Source: an uncultured Faecalibacterium sp.
GTDB taxonomy: Bacteria > Bacillota > Clostridia > Oscillospirales > Ruminococcaceae
Assembly (NCBI GenBank): GCA_937907025.1
Contig: CALESJ010000027.1
Coordinates: 62,001-126,000 of the forward strand
DNA: 64,000 nucleotides
Direction of reading: 5' to 3'
The position numbers were made by a program, and so were the translations under genes. The notes beneath the pieces were generated by a model. The model did not search any database, was not told the DNA's origin, and saw nothing but the letters and a program-made list of their open reading frames with translations. Numbering within the stretch: the first letter of the stretch is position 1; each line of letters begins with the position of its first letter. Shown here in pieces: positions 1 through 8,261 of this stretch.

Positions 1-2307
1 ATCCTGGGATACCACTTTTCCGTTGGCATCCCCTTCCACCTTGACGTTCAGGTTGGCCGATTTGAGAATCTGGCTGGCAAAAGTGCCGGTCTTGCCGGTG
101 ACATCCGGCACCGTGGTCAGGCTGCCAGTGGTGGAATCCGTATAGAAGTAAACGGTGGATTCCGCCGGCACCGACGTTCCCGAATAGGGGTACTGGTAGA
201 CGATCTCGCTGCCGGAACCGATGAGCTGATGGCCCAGCCCCAGCTTATTCAGATCCGCCTGCGCGGAAGACCAGCGGGAACCAACGGCGTTGGGGACCTT
301 GACACTTTCCGGCTCCACATAATTGGCATCACGTTCAATGCCCAGATACGGAGCAATCTCACTGATGATGTTGCCCACCATGGGAGCCACGATCTGAGAG
401 GCAAAGTCTTCCACCCAGCGGGGGTCGTCCAGCACCGCAAAAACCAGGATTTCCGGATCTTCGGCAGGCAGAACAGCGGCAAAGCTGATCTGTTTGTGAT
501 AGTCGCCATCGGAACGCCTGCTGCGGTCCAGTTGCTCTGCCGTACCGGATTTACCGCCGATGGAGTAACCGGCCACATAGACGTTGCGGCAGGAGTAGCC
601 ATCTTTGCCGCCGCCCACATTATTCTCCATCATGGCGCGCAGCTGTTTGCTTACATCCTCGGAAATGACCTGGCGGCGGATATTGGGCTGGGTCTGGCTG
701 ACCACGTTGCCGGCATCGTCGGTCATGTTGTCCACCACATAGGGGGTGACCAGATACCCGCCGTTGACCACCGCAGAAACGGCGGTGGCCATCTGGATAG
801 CGGTGAGCTTCTGGGTCTGACCGAAGGCGGTGGAATACAGGTCGGTCTTGACCCGTTCCATATCGTCCTGGGTCTTAGAAATCCCCTTGGATTCATAGGG
901 CAGGTCAATGCCGGTCACTTCATCCAGACCAAAGGCCTGATAATAGTTATAGAAAAATTCCGGCGTCATCAGCTCTGCCACCTGAATGAAATAGAGGTTG
1001 CAGCTCTTTTCCAACGCACCCGCCATATCCAGTGGTCCATGGATAGCTCCGTTGGCGCAGCCGTAGGTAGTTTCCCATTGGGTGCCCTCGTTGACAGTCA
1101 GGTTGCCGTTGCAGTAGAAAACCTGGCTGGCATCCATCAGGCCGGAATCCAGGGCCGAGGCCGCTGTGACCAGTTTGAAGACAGAGCCGGGGTAATACAG
1201 TTCGGTCACGCTCTTATTCTTCCACTGGGCTTCACGGATATAACCCTGCAGGGTAGAGTACTCATCCGAACTGAGCACCCCGTCCTCCACGATGGAGGCC
1301 ACCGCCGATTCACCCAGCCGGGACTGGAGCAGGTCGATCTCATCAGCGGTGAGGGTTTCATCGTCCAGAACGGCGGCCATTTCCGGGTCCGCGATGGTGT
1401 AGGGGTCATTGGGGTCAAACTGGTTCATGGTCGCCATGGAAAGGATTGCGCCGGAATTGACGTCCATTACAATGACGGTACCGCGGTTCTTGACGCTGTA
1501 CTCTTTCAAGGCCTGGCCCAGGTACTTTTCCACCACCGACTGAACCTGGTCGTCAATGGTCAGATGCAGGTCGTACCCGTTGATGGGCTCGTACAGATCG
1601 CCTTCGTCATCCGAAGTATAGCCCCAGGCGTTCTGGCTGGTGATACGCCGGCCGGGCGTTCCGGCCAACTCTTCCTGGTAGGATTTTTCCAGGCCGTAAA
1701 TGCCCTCGCCGTCGGCGTTGGTAAAGCCCAGCACCGAGGACAGGAACGAGCCGTAGGGATAGCTGCGGGTGGATGTCTGCTCGGTATAGATGTTCAGCAC
1801 CGTTTCCCAGTCTTCTTCCGGGTCGCCGTCATTGAGCGGGCGCTTGGTGTTGGCATATTCCAGAATCGCATCCTTGGTCGGCAGGTCCACATTCTTTGCC
1901 AGGACCTTGTACTGGCTGTCGGTATCGCTGAGCTTTTCCAGAATGCTGTCCGCAGACACACTGCCGCCCAGCAGGTTGGAAATATCCTGTGCAGCCTGGG
2001 CAATGTATTTTTCATTGCAGCGGGAAGGGTCCGCAATAATGTTCCACACCGTTGTGCTCTTGGCCAGGACCTTACCCGTAGAGGTATAAATCGTCCCGCG
2101 GGAAGCCGGGATTTCCTCGTCCGAAAGCTGCTGTTCTGCCGCCCCCACGCGATACTTTTCCGGGTCCCGCAGCTGCAGGGCATACAGCTGGTAGATCAAA
2201 AGACCCATGCCGAAAATAATAAACAGCGCCACCAGAAACAACGTGCGCACACGCAGCGCGTTGTTAATGGGGTGCTGGTTCGGTTGCCTGTCACGGTTGT
2301 TCTGCAT
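1..2307 (-). CDS. Division/sporulation-type transpeptidase with PASTA domains (PBP2/SpoVD/FtsI class), 3' end outside window
   Basis: Class B penicillin-binding protein that cross-links septal (or spore) peptidoglycan outside the membrane. The frame opens at an ATG at 2307 preceded by AAGGAC and stays open for 769 codons to the window edge, so the C-terminus is missing. A short cytoplasmic N-terminus is followed by one membrane segment (about residues 20-42). The active-site SVFK has Ser near residue 375, SCN follows, and KSGTAEQ supplies the KTG-like box. Two PASTA repeats follow: one complete (about residues 675-745) and one entering the edge, which fits SpoVD/PBP2X rather than a plain FtsI. 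It is last in the mraZ-rsmH-ftsL cluster. Whether it serves division or sporulation cannot be told from sequence alone. Confidence 0.9.
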   Translation of the reverse strand, partial: MQNNRDRQPNQHPINNALRVRTLFLVALFIIFGMGLLIYQLYALQLRDPEKYRVGAAEQQLSDEEIPASRGTIYTSTGKVLAKSTTVWNIIADPSRCNEKYIAQAAQDISNLLGGSVSADSILEKLSDTDSQYKVLAKNVDLPTKDAILEYANTKRPLNDGDPEEDWETVLNIYTEQTSTRSYPYGSFLSSVLGFTNADGEGIYGLEKSYQEELAGTPGRRITSQNAWGYTSDDEGDLYEPINGYDLHLTIDDQVQSVVEKYLGQALKEYSVKNRGTVIVMDVNSGAILSMATMNQFDPNDPYTIADPEMAAVLDDETLTADEIDLLQSRLGESAVASIVEDGVLSSDEYSTLQGYIREAQWKNKSVTELYYPGSVFKLVTAASALDSGLMDASQVFYCNGNLTVNEGTQWETTYGCANGAIHGPLDMAGALEKSCNLYFIQVAELMTPEFFYNYYQAFGLDEVTGIDLPYESKGISKTQDDMERVKTDLYSTAFGQTQKLTAIQMATAVSAVVNGGYLVTPYVVDNMTDDAGNVVSQTQPNIRRQVISEDVSKQLRAMMENNVGGGKDGYSCRNVYVAGYSIGGKSGTAEQLDRSRRSDGDYHKQISFAAVLPAEDPEILVFAVLDDPRWVEDFASQIVAPMVGNIISEIAPYLGIERDANYVEPESVKVPNAVGSRWSSAQADLNKLGLGHQLIGSGSEIVYQYPYSGTSVPAESTVYFYTDSTTGSLTTVPDVTGKTGTFASQILKSANLNVKVEGDANGKVVSQD

Positions 2308-2335
2308 GTTGATGTCCTTCCGTCCCTTGCAGGGG

Positions 2336-2380
2336 TCATAAAAAGGCAAAAAGCGTGCCCCGACGCGGGATGCACGCTTT
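2336..2380 (-). terminator. Terminator-like hairpin between ftsL and the PBP gene
   Basis: On the minus strand an 8-bp stem (AAGCGTGC with GCACGCTT, 2351-2379) is followed by a broken T run (TTTTTGCCTTTTT). It lies between the ftsL stop and the PBP start, so it should attenuate transcription inside the cluster. Confidence 0.6.
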
Positions 2381-2390
2381 TGGGCTTGTG

Positions 2391-2861
2391 TTACGGTTCA
2401 AAGCTGCCGATCAGGCTCAAGGCAGCGGTGTAAAGTTCATCCAGAATCTCATCCGTTTTGGTGGCACTTTTTTCAATTACGCTTTCATCGTCCACCCGGA
2501 TGTAGGTGACCTGGCTGGGGTCTGTTTTTTCCAGGCCCAGACGGTTCTGGGCCACGTCCTCAATGTTGGCACTGTTGGAGATCTCGTCCATTTTGCCGGA
2601 CAGATACTCGTACGTTGTTTGTGCGTCGGCCAGATCGCTGCGGGTAGCATCAATCTCACCGGAAAGCTCGGTCAGTTTGGCCTGCCCGGCCACAATAGCC
2701 GTAATCAAGGCCAGGACCACTACCACCAGCAGGACGGTACCTGCCTGGCGCATGGCATCTTTCACACGGCCGAACCGGAACCTTCCGCCGCGCACCACCC
2801 GCACACGCGGTGCGCGGCGGATATACTCTGCATGATTCATCTGATATGCTGCCGAAGTCAT
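2391..2861 (-). CDS. ftsL: FtsL/DivIC-family septum protein
   Basis: Small bitopic division protein of 156 aa. It has a basic cytoplasmic N-terminus (many Arg, residues 15-38), one hydrophobic segment (about 41-60, rich in Val/Leu), and an extracytoplasmic coiled-coil region (about 62-100). It ends with the NRLGLEK-type motif typical of FtsL/DivIC. It sits directly after rsmH and before the transpeptidase, the standard ftsL position. FtsL scaffolds the FtsW/PBP septal synthase with DivIB and DivIC. Sequence conservation in this family is low, so the call rests on architecture and position together. It could be labelled DivIC-like instead. Confidence 0.8.
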   Translation of the reverse strand: MTSAAYQMNHAEYIRRAPRVRVVRGGRFRFGRVKDAMRQAGTVLLVVVVLALITAIVAGQAKLTELSGEIDATRSDLADAQTTYEYLSGKMDEISNSANIEDVAQNRLGLEKTDPSQVTYIRVDDESVIEKSATKTDEILDELYTAALSLIGSFEP

Positions 2862-2905
2862 GATCGGCCCCCCCCTCTATGCTTCAAAGGCCCTGTTACG
2901 GTCGT

Positions 2906-3829
2906 TCAATTCTTTTCCAGCACCCGCAGCTTAGCCGACCGGCTGCGGCGGTTTTCCTCCAGTTCCTCGCTGTCCGCCTCGATGGGATGACGCGTGATGA
3001 GGGTGGCTTTTGCCACGCCGCCGCAGGTGCAGATCGGCTGTTCCGGCGGGCAGGTGCATTTCTGCGCCCAGCGGCGGAACTTGTTCTTGACCAGCCGGTC
3101 TTCCAGGCTGTGGAAGGTGATCACGCACAGCCGTCCCCCCGGTGCCAGGCGGGAGAAGATGGCCTCCAGCCCTTCATTCAGGGCGTCCAGTTCCCCGTTC
3201 ACTGCAATGCGGATGGCCTGGAACGTGCGGCGGGCCGGGTTCTTGTTTTTGCGGCGTTCCTTGGGCGGCACGGCCGCCGCCACCAGATCAGCCAGCTGCA
3301 GGGTCGTGGTGATGGGTTCCTCTTCCCTGTGCTGTACGATCTTGCCGGCAATCTGCCAGGCGTACGGTTCCTCGCCGTATTCCCGCAAAATGCGGGCCAG
3401 CTCCTCCCGCGGGAGCGTGTTGACGAGGTCGGCGGCCGTGGGGCCCTGTTGGCTCATGCGCATATCCAGCGGGGCGTCCGCATGATAGGAGAAGCCGCGG
3501 GAGGCTTCGTCCAGCTGGTGGCTGGACACGCCCAGGTCCAGCAAGGCACCATTGATCTGCTCGATTCCCAGCTCATCCAGTACCTCTGCCGCCTGCCGGA
3601 AATTGGCCCTGACCACAAGGGCGGGAAGACCCTTAAGCCTTTCGGTAGCTGTTGCCACCGCATCCGGGTCCTGATCGAGAGCGATCAGCCGCCCCGTGGT
3701 CAGGCGTTTGGCAATCTCACGGGAATGCCCTGCCCCGCCGGCCGTACCATCCAAGTAAATGCCGGTGGGATCAATGGCCAGCCCGTCAAGACAGGGCTGC
3801 AGCAATACGGGAATGTGGGAAAATTCCAT
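2906..3829 (-). CDS. rsmH: 16S rRNA (cytosine(1402)-N(4))-methyltransferase
   Basis: RsmH (MraW) adds the N4-methyl group to C1402 of 16S rRNA at the ribosomal P site, using S-adenosylmethionine. The 307-aa length is normal. The N-terminal HIPVLLQPCLDGL motif and the SAM-binding LDGTAGGAGHS are present. So are the late ITFHSLEDRLVKN block and the RSRSAKLRVLEK tail. ATG at 3829 is preceded by AAGGAT. It lies between mraZ and ftsL, the conserved order of the division cluster, and is probably cotranscribed from the mraZ promoter. Confidence 0.97.
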   Translation of the reverse strand: MEFSHIPVLLQPCLDGLAIDPTGIYLDGTAGGAGHSREIAKRLTTGRLIALDQDPDAVATATERLKGLPALVVRANFRQAAEVLDELGIEQINGALLDLGVSSHQLDEASRGFSYHADAPLDMRMSQQGPTAADLVNTLPREELARILREYGEEPYAWQIAGKIVQHREEEPITTTLQLADLVAAAVPPKERRKNKNPARRTFQAIRIAVNGELDALNEGLEAIFSRLAPGGRLCVITFHSLEDRLVKNKFRRWAQKCTCPPEQPICTCGGVAKATLITRHPIEADSEELEENRRSRSAKLRVLEKN

Positions 3830-3862
3830 TTCAATATCCTTTTTGCGCGTCGCGCATGAATT

Positions 3863-4279
3863 TTAAAAGTCCAGTTCTTCCATAGCCGCGGTGAAATCCT
3901 CATCCGATGCGGCCTGGTTGGCGTTCCAGGTATCGGTGTCCCAGATTTCGGCAAACGTACGGTTGCCGGTGATGGTGACATCGTGGGAAAGGTGTGCGTA
4001 CTGCCGGAGTTCTGCCGGCAGCTGGATACGGCCCTGTTTGTCGGGCGTGACCTCTGTGGCGGAGGAATACAGCATCCGGCTGACCTGACGGCCTTTGACC
4101 AGGCCCTTTTCGGCAATGCGCTCGGCCACCTTTTCGAATTCCTCGGTGGGAAAAGCGGCCAGGCAGTGGTCCAGCCAGCGGGCCACGATAAAAGTTTCAC
4201 CCATACCGTCACGGAACTTGGCAGGAAAGTTCAACCGGCCCTTGGCATCGATAGCATAATCGAATCGACCCACGAACAT
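3863..4279 (-). CDS. mraZ: Transcriptional regulator MraZ
   Basis: 138-aa AbrB-like DNA-binding protein that forms rings and represses its own division operon. Both repeats of the fold are visible: an N-terminal DAKGRLNFPAKFR and a central DKQGRIQLPAELR. As first gene of the cluster it has its own promoter, and GTGGGT boxes lie in its leader. The length is slightly below the usual 143-152 aa. The ATG at 4279 follows a G-rich ribosome-binding region. Confidence 0.96.
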   Translation of the reverse strand: MFVGRFDYAIDAKGRLNFPAKFRDGMGETFIVARWLDHCLAAFPTEEFEKVAERIAEKGLVKGRQVSRMLYSSATEVTPDKQGRIQLPAELRQYAHLSHDVTITGNRTFAEIWDTDTWNANQAASDEDFTAAMEELDF

Positions 4280-4373
4280 GTCGAACCGTCCCCCTTTCCG
4301 TCAGCTTTTCCCGTTTTTTCATCGTTCTTACGTTAAGCTGCGGTGGAAAACGCCGTTGAAAGCGTTTAAAACT

Positions 4374-4450
4374 ACCCACTTCAAACCATTTTAAGGTTTT
4401 TTTACCCACAGCTTTACATTCATAGTACCAAATTACAGGGCAAAAAGCAA
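4374..4450 (-). promoter_or_regulatory. mraZ operon promoter with candidate MraZ boxes
   Basis: Minus-strand -35 TTGCTT (4445-4450) and -10 TACTAT (4422-4427) are separated by 17 bp. Just downstream, GTGGGT occurs at 4404-4409 and again at 4374-4379, exactly 30 bp (three helical turns) apart. MraZ is known to bind short TGG-containing direct repeats in its own promoter region. The promoter is well supported; the boxes are inferred. Confidence 0.6.
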
Positions 4451-4610
4451 GCCCGCAGGGCCAAAAAAACGCCTTGGACAAGGATTTTTCACATCTGCAA
4501 AAAGGGTGGTGGATGGTGGGGAAAAAATGTGACCCGGTGCACAAAAAAGGAGAAAACCGGGAATGGGGTGTACGGCTTACCCGGCGGTCCGTATCCGGTG
4601 GCAGGCACAG

Positions 4611-4655
4611 CAAAAGCAGAGCCGCCGGCCGGGGCATCCGGTCGGCGGCTCTGCT
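4611..4655 (-). terminator. Intrinsic terminator after the coiled-coil gene
   Basis: A perfect 13-bp stem (AGCAGAGCCGCCG with its complement, 4615-4655) is followed on the minus strand by TTTTG. It closes the uvrC/rsmD-side transcripts. The rest of the gene-free stretch 4280-4691 holds only the mraZ promoter region and no convincing ORF. Confidence 0.75.
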
Positions 4656-4691
4656 TTCACAAATGGGGAGTAAGGTTATGTGTATATGTAC

Positions 4692-5168
4692 TTACTTTTT
4701 GGGTCCGCGCAGGCCACGAGCGGCAGCATTGCGCAGATTCATCCGGGTATTCTTGATGTCAGCCACGCTGCGGGCCAGCACCTCCTCGGAGTTTTTCAGG
4801 ATCGTTTCACAGTAGGTTGTAGCGCTGCGGTTGATCTCCTTGGCCTGTGACTGGGCGGAGGACAAAATCTCCACCGCACGCTGCTGGGCGCGCTTGACGA
4901 TCTCCTGGTCCGAAACAAGAGCCCGGGCACGCTCTTCCGCCTGGTGAATCACACCATCCGCTTCGGCGCGGGCGCCTTTCAGGATCTGCTCCCGGTCGGC
5001 CACGATCTTTTTGCTGTCACGGATCTCATCGGGCAGGTTGTTACGCACCTCGTCAATGATATCACGCATGCGGTCCACATCGACCACACGCTTGGAAGGC
5101 GCAAACGGTACAGCAGTTCCCTCTTCCAGCGTTTCTTCCATCAATTCAAGCAGTTCTTCCACATTCAT
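4692..5168 (-). CDS. Coiled-coil protein of unknown function (ATP synthase subunit B/H-like helix)
   Basis: 158-aa soluble protein predicted to be almost entirely helical. Acidic N-terminus (VEELLELMEE), then a long Ala/Glu/Arg/Gln-rich heptad region (about 45-135), then a basic tail ending in GPKK. Such proteins often hit V-ATPase subunit H or DivIVA-like profiles by coiled-coil similarity alone, so no function is claimed. Its ATG overlaps the rsmD stop (ATGA at 5165-5168), which indicates translational coupling. It has no membrane segment or signal peptide. Confidence 0.75.
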   Translation of the reverse strand: MNVEELLELMEETLEEGTAVPFAPSKRVVDVDRMRDIIDEVRNNLPDEIRDSKKIVADREQILKGARAEADGVIHQAEERARALVSDQEIVKRAQQRAVEILSSAQSQAKEINRSATTYCETILKNSEEVLARSVADIKNTRMNLRNAAARGLRGPKK

Positions 5169-5716
5169 GGCTGTCCCTCTCTCTCATAACGGCTAACCAG
5201 AATCTTGCCGTACTTGTATTGCTTTATCAGATGCAGGCTGCCCGCTTGCGGCGGCAGTTCCGCCTCCAGTTCGCTCTCACACAGCACCACACCGCCGGGC
5301 GCCACGCTGCGTTCCAGCAAGGGCAGAACCTTGGCCAGTGTTCCGTGGGAAAACGGCGGGTCCAGCAGCACCAGGTCAAAAGGACCGCGGGCGGTATGCA
5401 GATAATTGAAAGCGTCCCCGCAGGAGATACGGGCCTTTTCCTGTACGCCGGCCGTGCGGCAGTTGGCCGTCACAATGCGTACGGCATCGGGGCTGGCATC
5501 CAGGAACGTACATTGTGCCGCACCGCGGGAAAGCGCCTCAATGCCCAGCTGCCCGCTGCCTGCAAACAGATCCAGAACCTGTGCCCCCGGCAGCAAAAAC
5601 TGCACGCTGGAGAACATAGCCTCCTTGACGCGGTTGATGGTGGGGCGGGTAACGTCTTCGCCCGGGAGGGCGGCCAAATTTTTGCCGCGTGCGGCCCCTG
5701 CGATTACTCGCATCAT
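5165..5716 (-). CDS. rsmD: 16S rRNA (guanine(966)-N(2))-methyltransferase
   Basis: RsmD methylates G966 of 16S rRNA. The protein shows the N-terminal RVIAGAARG, the conserved TRPTINRVKEAMFS, the SAM motif DLFAGSGQLGIEAL and the catalytic LLDPPF. It is 183 aa, normal for the family. The frame is open further upstream but the homologous part starts at the double ATG at 5716/5713, preceded by a weak GGCAGG. In many Firmicutes rsmD is followed by coaD. Here it is followed, with a 4-bp overlap, by the coiled-coil gene. Confidence 0.95.
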   Translation of the reverse strand: MMRVIAGAARGKNLAALPGEDVTRPTINRVKEAMFSSVQFLLPGAQVLDLFAGSGQLGIEALSRGAAQCTFLDASPDAVRIVTANCRTAGVQEKARISCGDAFNYLHTARGPFDLVLLDPPFSHGTLAKVLPLLERSVAPGGVVLCESELEAELPPQAGSLHLIKQYKYGKILVSRYEREGQP

Positions 5717-5828
5717 GGCGGCACCTGCCTTTCTTTTCAGTGTTGAAGCGAAGGATTCTCTATTTATCCCATCTATTATGGAGTCTTTGTGGGGTATTGT
5801 CAAGTCGAAACAGGGCCCGCAAGCCCAT

Positions 5829-7673
5829 TCAGGCCCGCAATGCGTTGTAAATTTTTTCTGCCTTGGCGTGGCTGATGCCCTTGACCTCCTCCAAATCAGA
5901 GATGGAGGCTGCCTTGACGGCTCCCACCGTCTTAAAATGAGCCAGCAGGGCGGCCGATGTCTTTTCACCCACACCGGGCAGTGCGGTCAGCGTGGCGGCA
6001 TAAGACTTTTTCTTCATCAGACGCTTGCGGTAATCGTTGGCATAACGGTGCGTTTCATCCTGTATGGCCGTGACAAACGTAAAGATATTGCGGTGACGGT
6101 TGATGGCAATTTCCCGGCCTGCATCATCCACAATGGCACGGGTACGATGGTGGTCATCCTTGACCATGCCGAACGTGGGCACATGTTCCAGGGCGGTATC
6201 GCGCAGGGCATCCCGCACGGCCGAAACTTGTCCCCTGCCGCCATCAATGAGCAGCAGGTCCGGCAGCGACGCAAACTGATTGCCGGGGCCGTCCGGTTTG
6301 TCCCCGCGGTGCGCAGCCTCATACTCGGCAGCGCGGCGCCCCAGCGTTTCGGCCAAGGAGGCATAGTCATCGGTACCGGCCACATCCCGCATCTTGAAAC
6401 GGCGGTAACCGCTGCGGTAGGGCTTTCCATCCTTGAATACCACCATGCCGCAGACGCTGGAGCCATCGCCCCAGTTGGATATATCATAGCTCTCAATGAG
6501 CCGCGGCGGAGCCTTCAGCCCCAGGACCTGGGCGGCTTCTTCCAGCAGTTTTTCTTCCCGTGTATACCGTCCGCTCTCCCGGCCCAGACGCTCCACCGCG
6601 TTGGTGTACGCCATCGTAACGAGTTTGGCCACGTCCCCCCGCTGGGGCACATACAGCTCCACCTTGCTGCCTTTGGCCTGGGCCAGCGCTTCGCTGAGGG
6701 CCTCGTGGGCCTCCGGCAGGGCATCCACTGCCACCGTCTTGGGCACATATTCGCCGTTCAGATAATACTGCGGCAGAAATTCCTCCCTCACAGCGGCGAT
6801 GTCGGTGGTATCATGAAAGACAAACTCCCGCTTGTCGGTCAGGCGGCCTTCCCGGTAGCGCAGCACGGCAGCACATACCGCCCGGCTGGTACCGGCCAGC
6901 GCCACCACATCCATCTCGGTGCCGCTCTCCATGACTACCTTCTGCCCGGCTGCCACCCGCTCAATAGCGGCGATCTGGTCCCGCAGGATGGCGGCGGATT
7001 CAAAGTCCAAACGTTCGGAGGCCGCCTCCATCTTTTCCCGCAGCTGGCGCAGAATGTCTTTTTTGCCGTACCGGATCATCTGCAGTGCTCCCTGTACGGC
7101 CTCGTTATAGGCCTGGCAGCTGACCTTGCCGCTGCATACCGCCATACACTTGCCGATGTGGGCATTCAGGCAGGGGCGGCCCTTGCCGATATCCCGCGGA
7201 AACTCCTTGTTGCAGCGGGGCAGCAAAAAGCAGTCCTGCACCGTTTCCACCATTTCCCGCACCGCAAAGGAGGAGGTAAAGGGACCGATATAATCGGCAT
7301 TCTCATCGTCTTTCTGCAACGCCGCGGAAATACGGGGCCAATCACCTTTGGTGATCTTGACATAGCTGTACCCCTTGTCATCCTTGAGCAGGATGTTATA
7401 TTTGGGGGTATGGGCCTTGATCTGGCTGGCTTCCAGCACCAGCGCCTCAAACTCGCTCTGGCAGACGATCACGTCAAAGGAGAAGGCATGGTTGATCATC
7501 TGGGTGACCTTGGCGTCATGGGGAACACCTTCCCGGAAATACTGGGAAACGCGGATGCGCAGGCGCTTAGCTTTGCCGATGTAAATAATCTCATCCGATT
7601 TATCCCGGATGATATATACGCCCGGCAGAAGCGGCAGCATACAGGCCTTTTTGTACAGTTCTTGTTTGGTCAT
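5829..7673 (-). CDS. uvrC: Excinuclease ABC subunit C
   Basis: UvrC makes both incisions in nucleotide excision repair with UvrA and UvrB. Domains in order: GIY-YIG nuclease (GVYIIRDKSDEIIYIGKAK, about residues 18-95); a cysteine cluster (CNKEFP...GRPCLNAHIGKC); the UVR motif that binds UvrB (about 200-235); the RNase H-like endonuclease (SYDISNWGD); and a C-terminal double helix-hairpin-helix (LPGVGEKTSAALL, VKGISHAKAEKI). It is 614 aa from the ATG at 7673, which has AAGGGGA 5 bases upstream. A TTG 15 bases earlier would place that ribosome site inside the gene, so it is not used here. Confidence 0.97.
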   Translation of the reverse strand: MTKQELYKKACMLPLLPGVYIIRDKSDEIIYIGKAKRLRIRVSQYFREGVPHDAKVTQMINHAFSFDVIVCQSEFEALVLEASQIKAHTPKYNILLKDDKGYSYVKITKGDWPRISAALQKDDENADYIGPFTSSFAVREMVETVQDCFLLPRCNKEFPRDIGKGRPCLNAHIGKCMAVCSGKVSCQAYNEAVQGALQMIRYGKKDILRQLREKMEAASERLDFESAAILRDQIAAIERVAAGQKVVMESGTEMDVVALAGTSRAVCAAVLRYREGRLTDKREFVFHDTTDIAAVREEFLPQYYLNGEYVPKTVAVDALPEAHEALSEALAQAKGSKVELYVPQRGDVAKLVTMAYTNAVERLGRESGRYTREEKLLEEAAQVLGLKAPPRLIESYDISNWGDGSSVCGMVVFKDGKPYRSGYRRFKMRDVAGTDDYASLAETLGRRAAEYEAAHRGDKPDGPGNQFASLPDLLLIDGGRGQVSAVRDALRDTALEHVPTFGMVKDDHHRTRAIVDDAGREIAINRHRNIFTFVTAIQDETHRYANDYRKRLMKKKSYAATLTALPGVGEKTSAALLAHFKTVGAVKAASISDLEEVKGISHAKAEKIYNALRA

Positions 7674-7689
7674 GGAATCCCCTTGCAAA

Positions 7690-7723
7690 ATAAAATAAGG
7701 CCAGGTGGTTACACCACCCGGCC
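7690..7723 (-). terminator. Intrinsic terminator between ptsH and uvrC
   Basis: On the minus strand GGCCGGGTGG and CCACCTGGCC form a stem with one mismatch (7699-7723) followed by TTATTTTATTTT. It ends the ptsH transcript. Confidence 0.8.
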
Positions 7724-7739
7724 GAAGAGAAATACAGGA

Positions 7740-8003
7740 TTACTCGGAGAAGCCGGAATTGACCAGCTTAACCAGACCGTCAACAGCAGCCTGCTCGTCG
7801 GTGCCGTCCGCGATGATGCGGATGGTGGTGCCGCCAACGATGCCCAGGCTCAGGACGCCCAGCAGGGACTTGGCGTTGACGCGGCGCTCTTCCTTCTCAA
7901 CCCAGATGGAAGACTTGTATTCGTTGGCCTTCTGGATGAAGAACGTAGCCGGACGAGCGTGCAGACCAACCTGATTCTCAACGGTAACTTCTTTAACGTA
8001 CAT
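7740..8003 (-). CDS. ptsH: Phosphocarrier protein HPr
   Basis: 87-aa HPr of the PEP-dependent sugar phosphotransferase system. It carries phosphate from enzyme I to the sugar-specific EIIA proteins. The catalytic His is in GLHARPA and the regulatory Ser of Firmicutes HPr is in KSLLGVLSLG, so both PTS transfer and CcpA-mediated catabolite control by Ser phosphorylation are possible. No ptsI lies next to it, and the gene has its own terminator, so it looks monocistronic. The ATG is preceded by AGGAGA. Crh is an alternative for His-less paralogues but the His is present. Confidence 0.97.
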   Translation of the reverse strand: MYVKEVTVENQVGLHARPATFFIQKANEYKSSIWVEKEERRVNAKSLLGVLSLGIVGGTTIRIIADGTDEQAAVDGLVKLVNSGFSE

Positions 8004-8261
8004 AGCTATTCTCTCCTACTTTGTGAAAATAATACGCCCAAGCTTTTCTACCGCGGGCAAGTGTCAGGCGGTATTTGCACTAAAGGTAGCCGCCCGGATG
8101 ATTTTATTTTATCCCATTTCTTCGACTTTGTACAGTGGAAAAGCACAAATTTGTCAGGATTCCGCATTTCCGACAAACCTTGCACCCGTTCTTTGTACAT
8201 TTTAACCAGTTTATTTTCAACACTGTTGTGAATCAGCACAAAAAAGTCAAGACAAGCTTTG

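Noticed and set aside
229..2433. Plus-strand frame of 734 codons
   Set aside because: Antisense to the transpeptidase, which carries SVFK, SCN, KSGT and PASTA repeats in the other direction.
4504..4521. GTGG repeats with 10-bp spacing on the plus strand, as MraZ boxes
   Set aside because: They are upstream of the mraZ -35 by about 55 bp and point the other way; two copies in a G-rich stretch are weak evidence.
5406..8231. Plus-strand frame of 941 codons
   Set aside because: Antisense to rsmD, uvrC and ptsH, all of which have strong family signatures.
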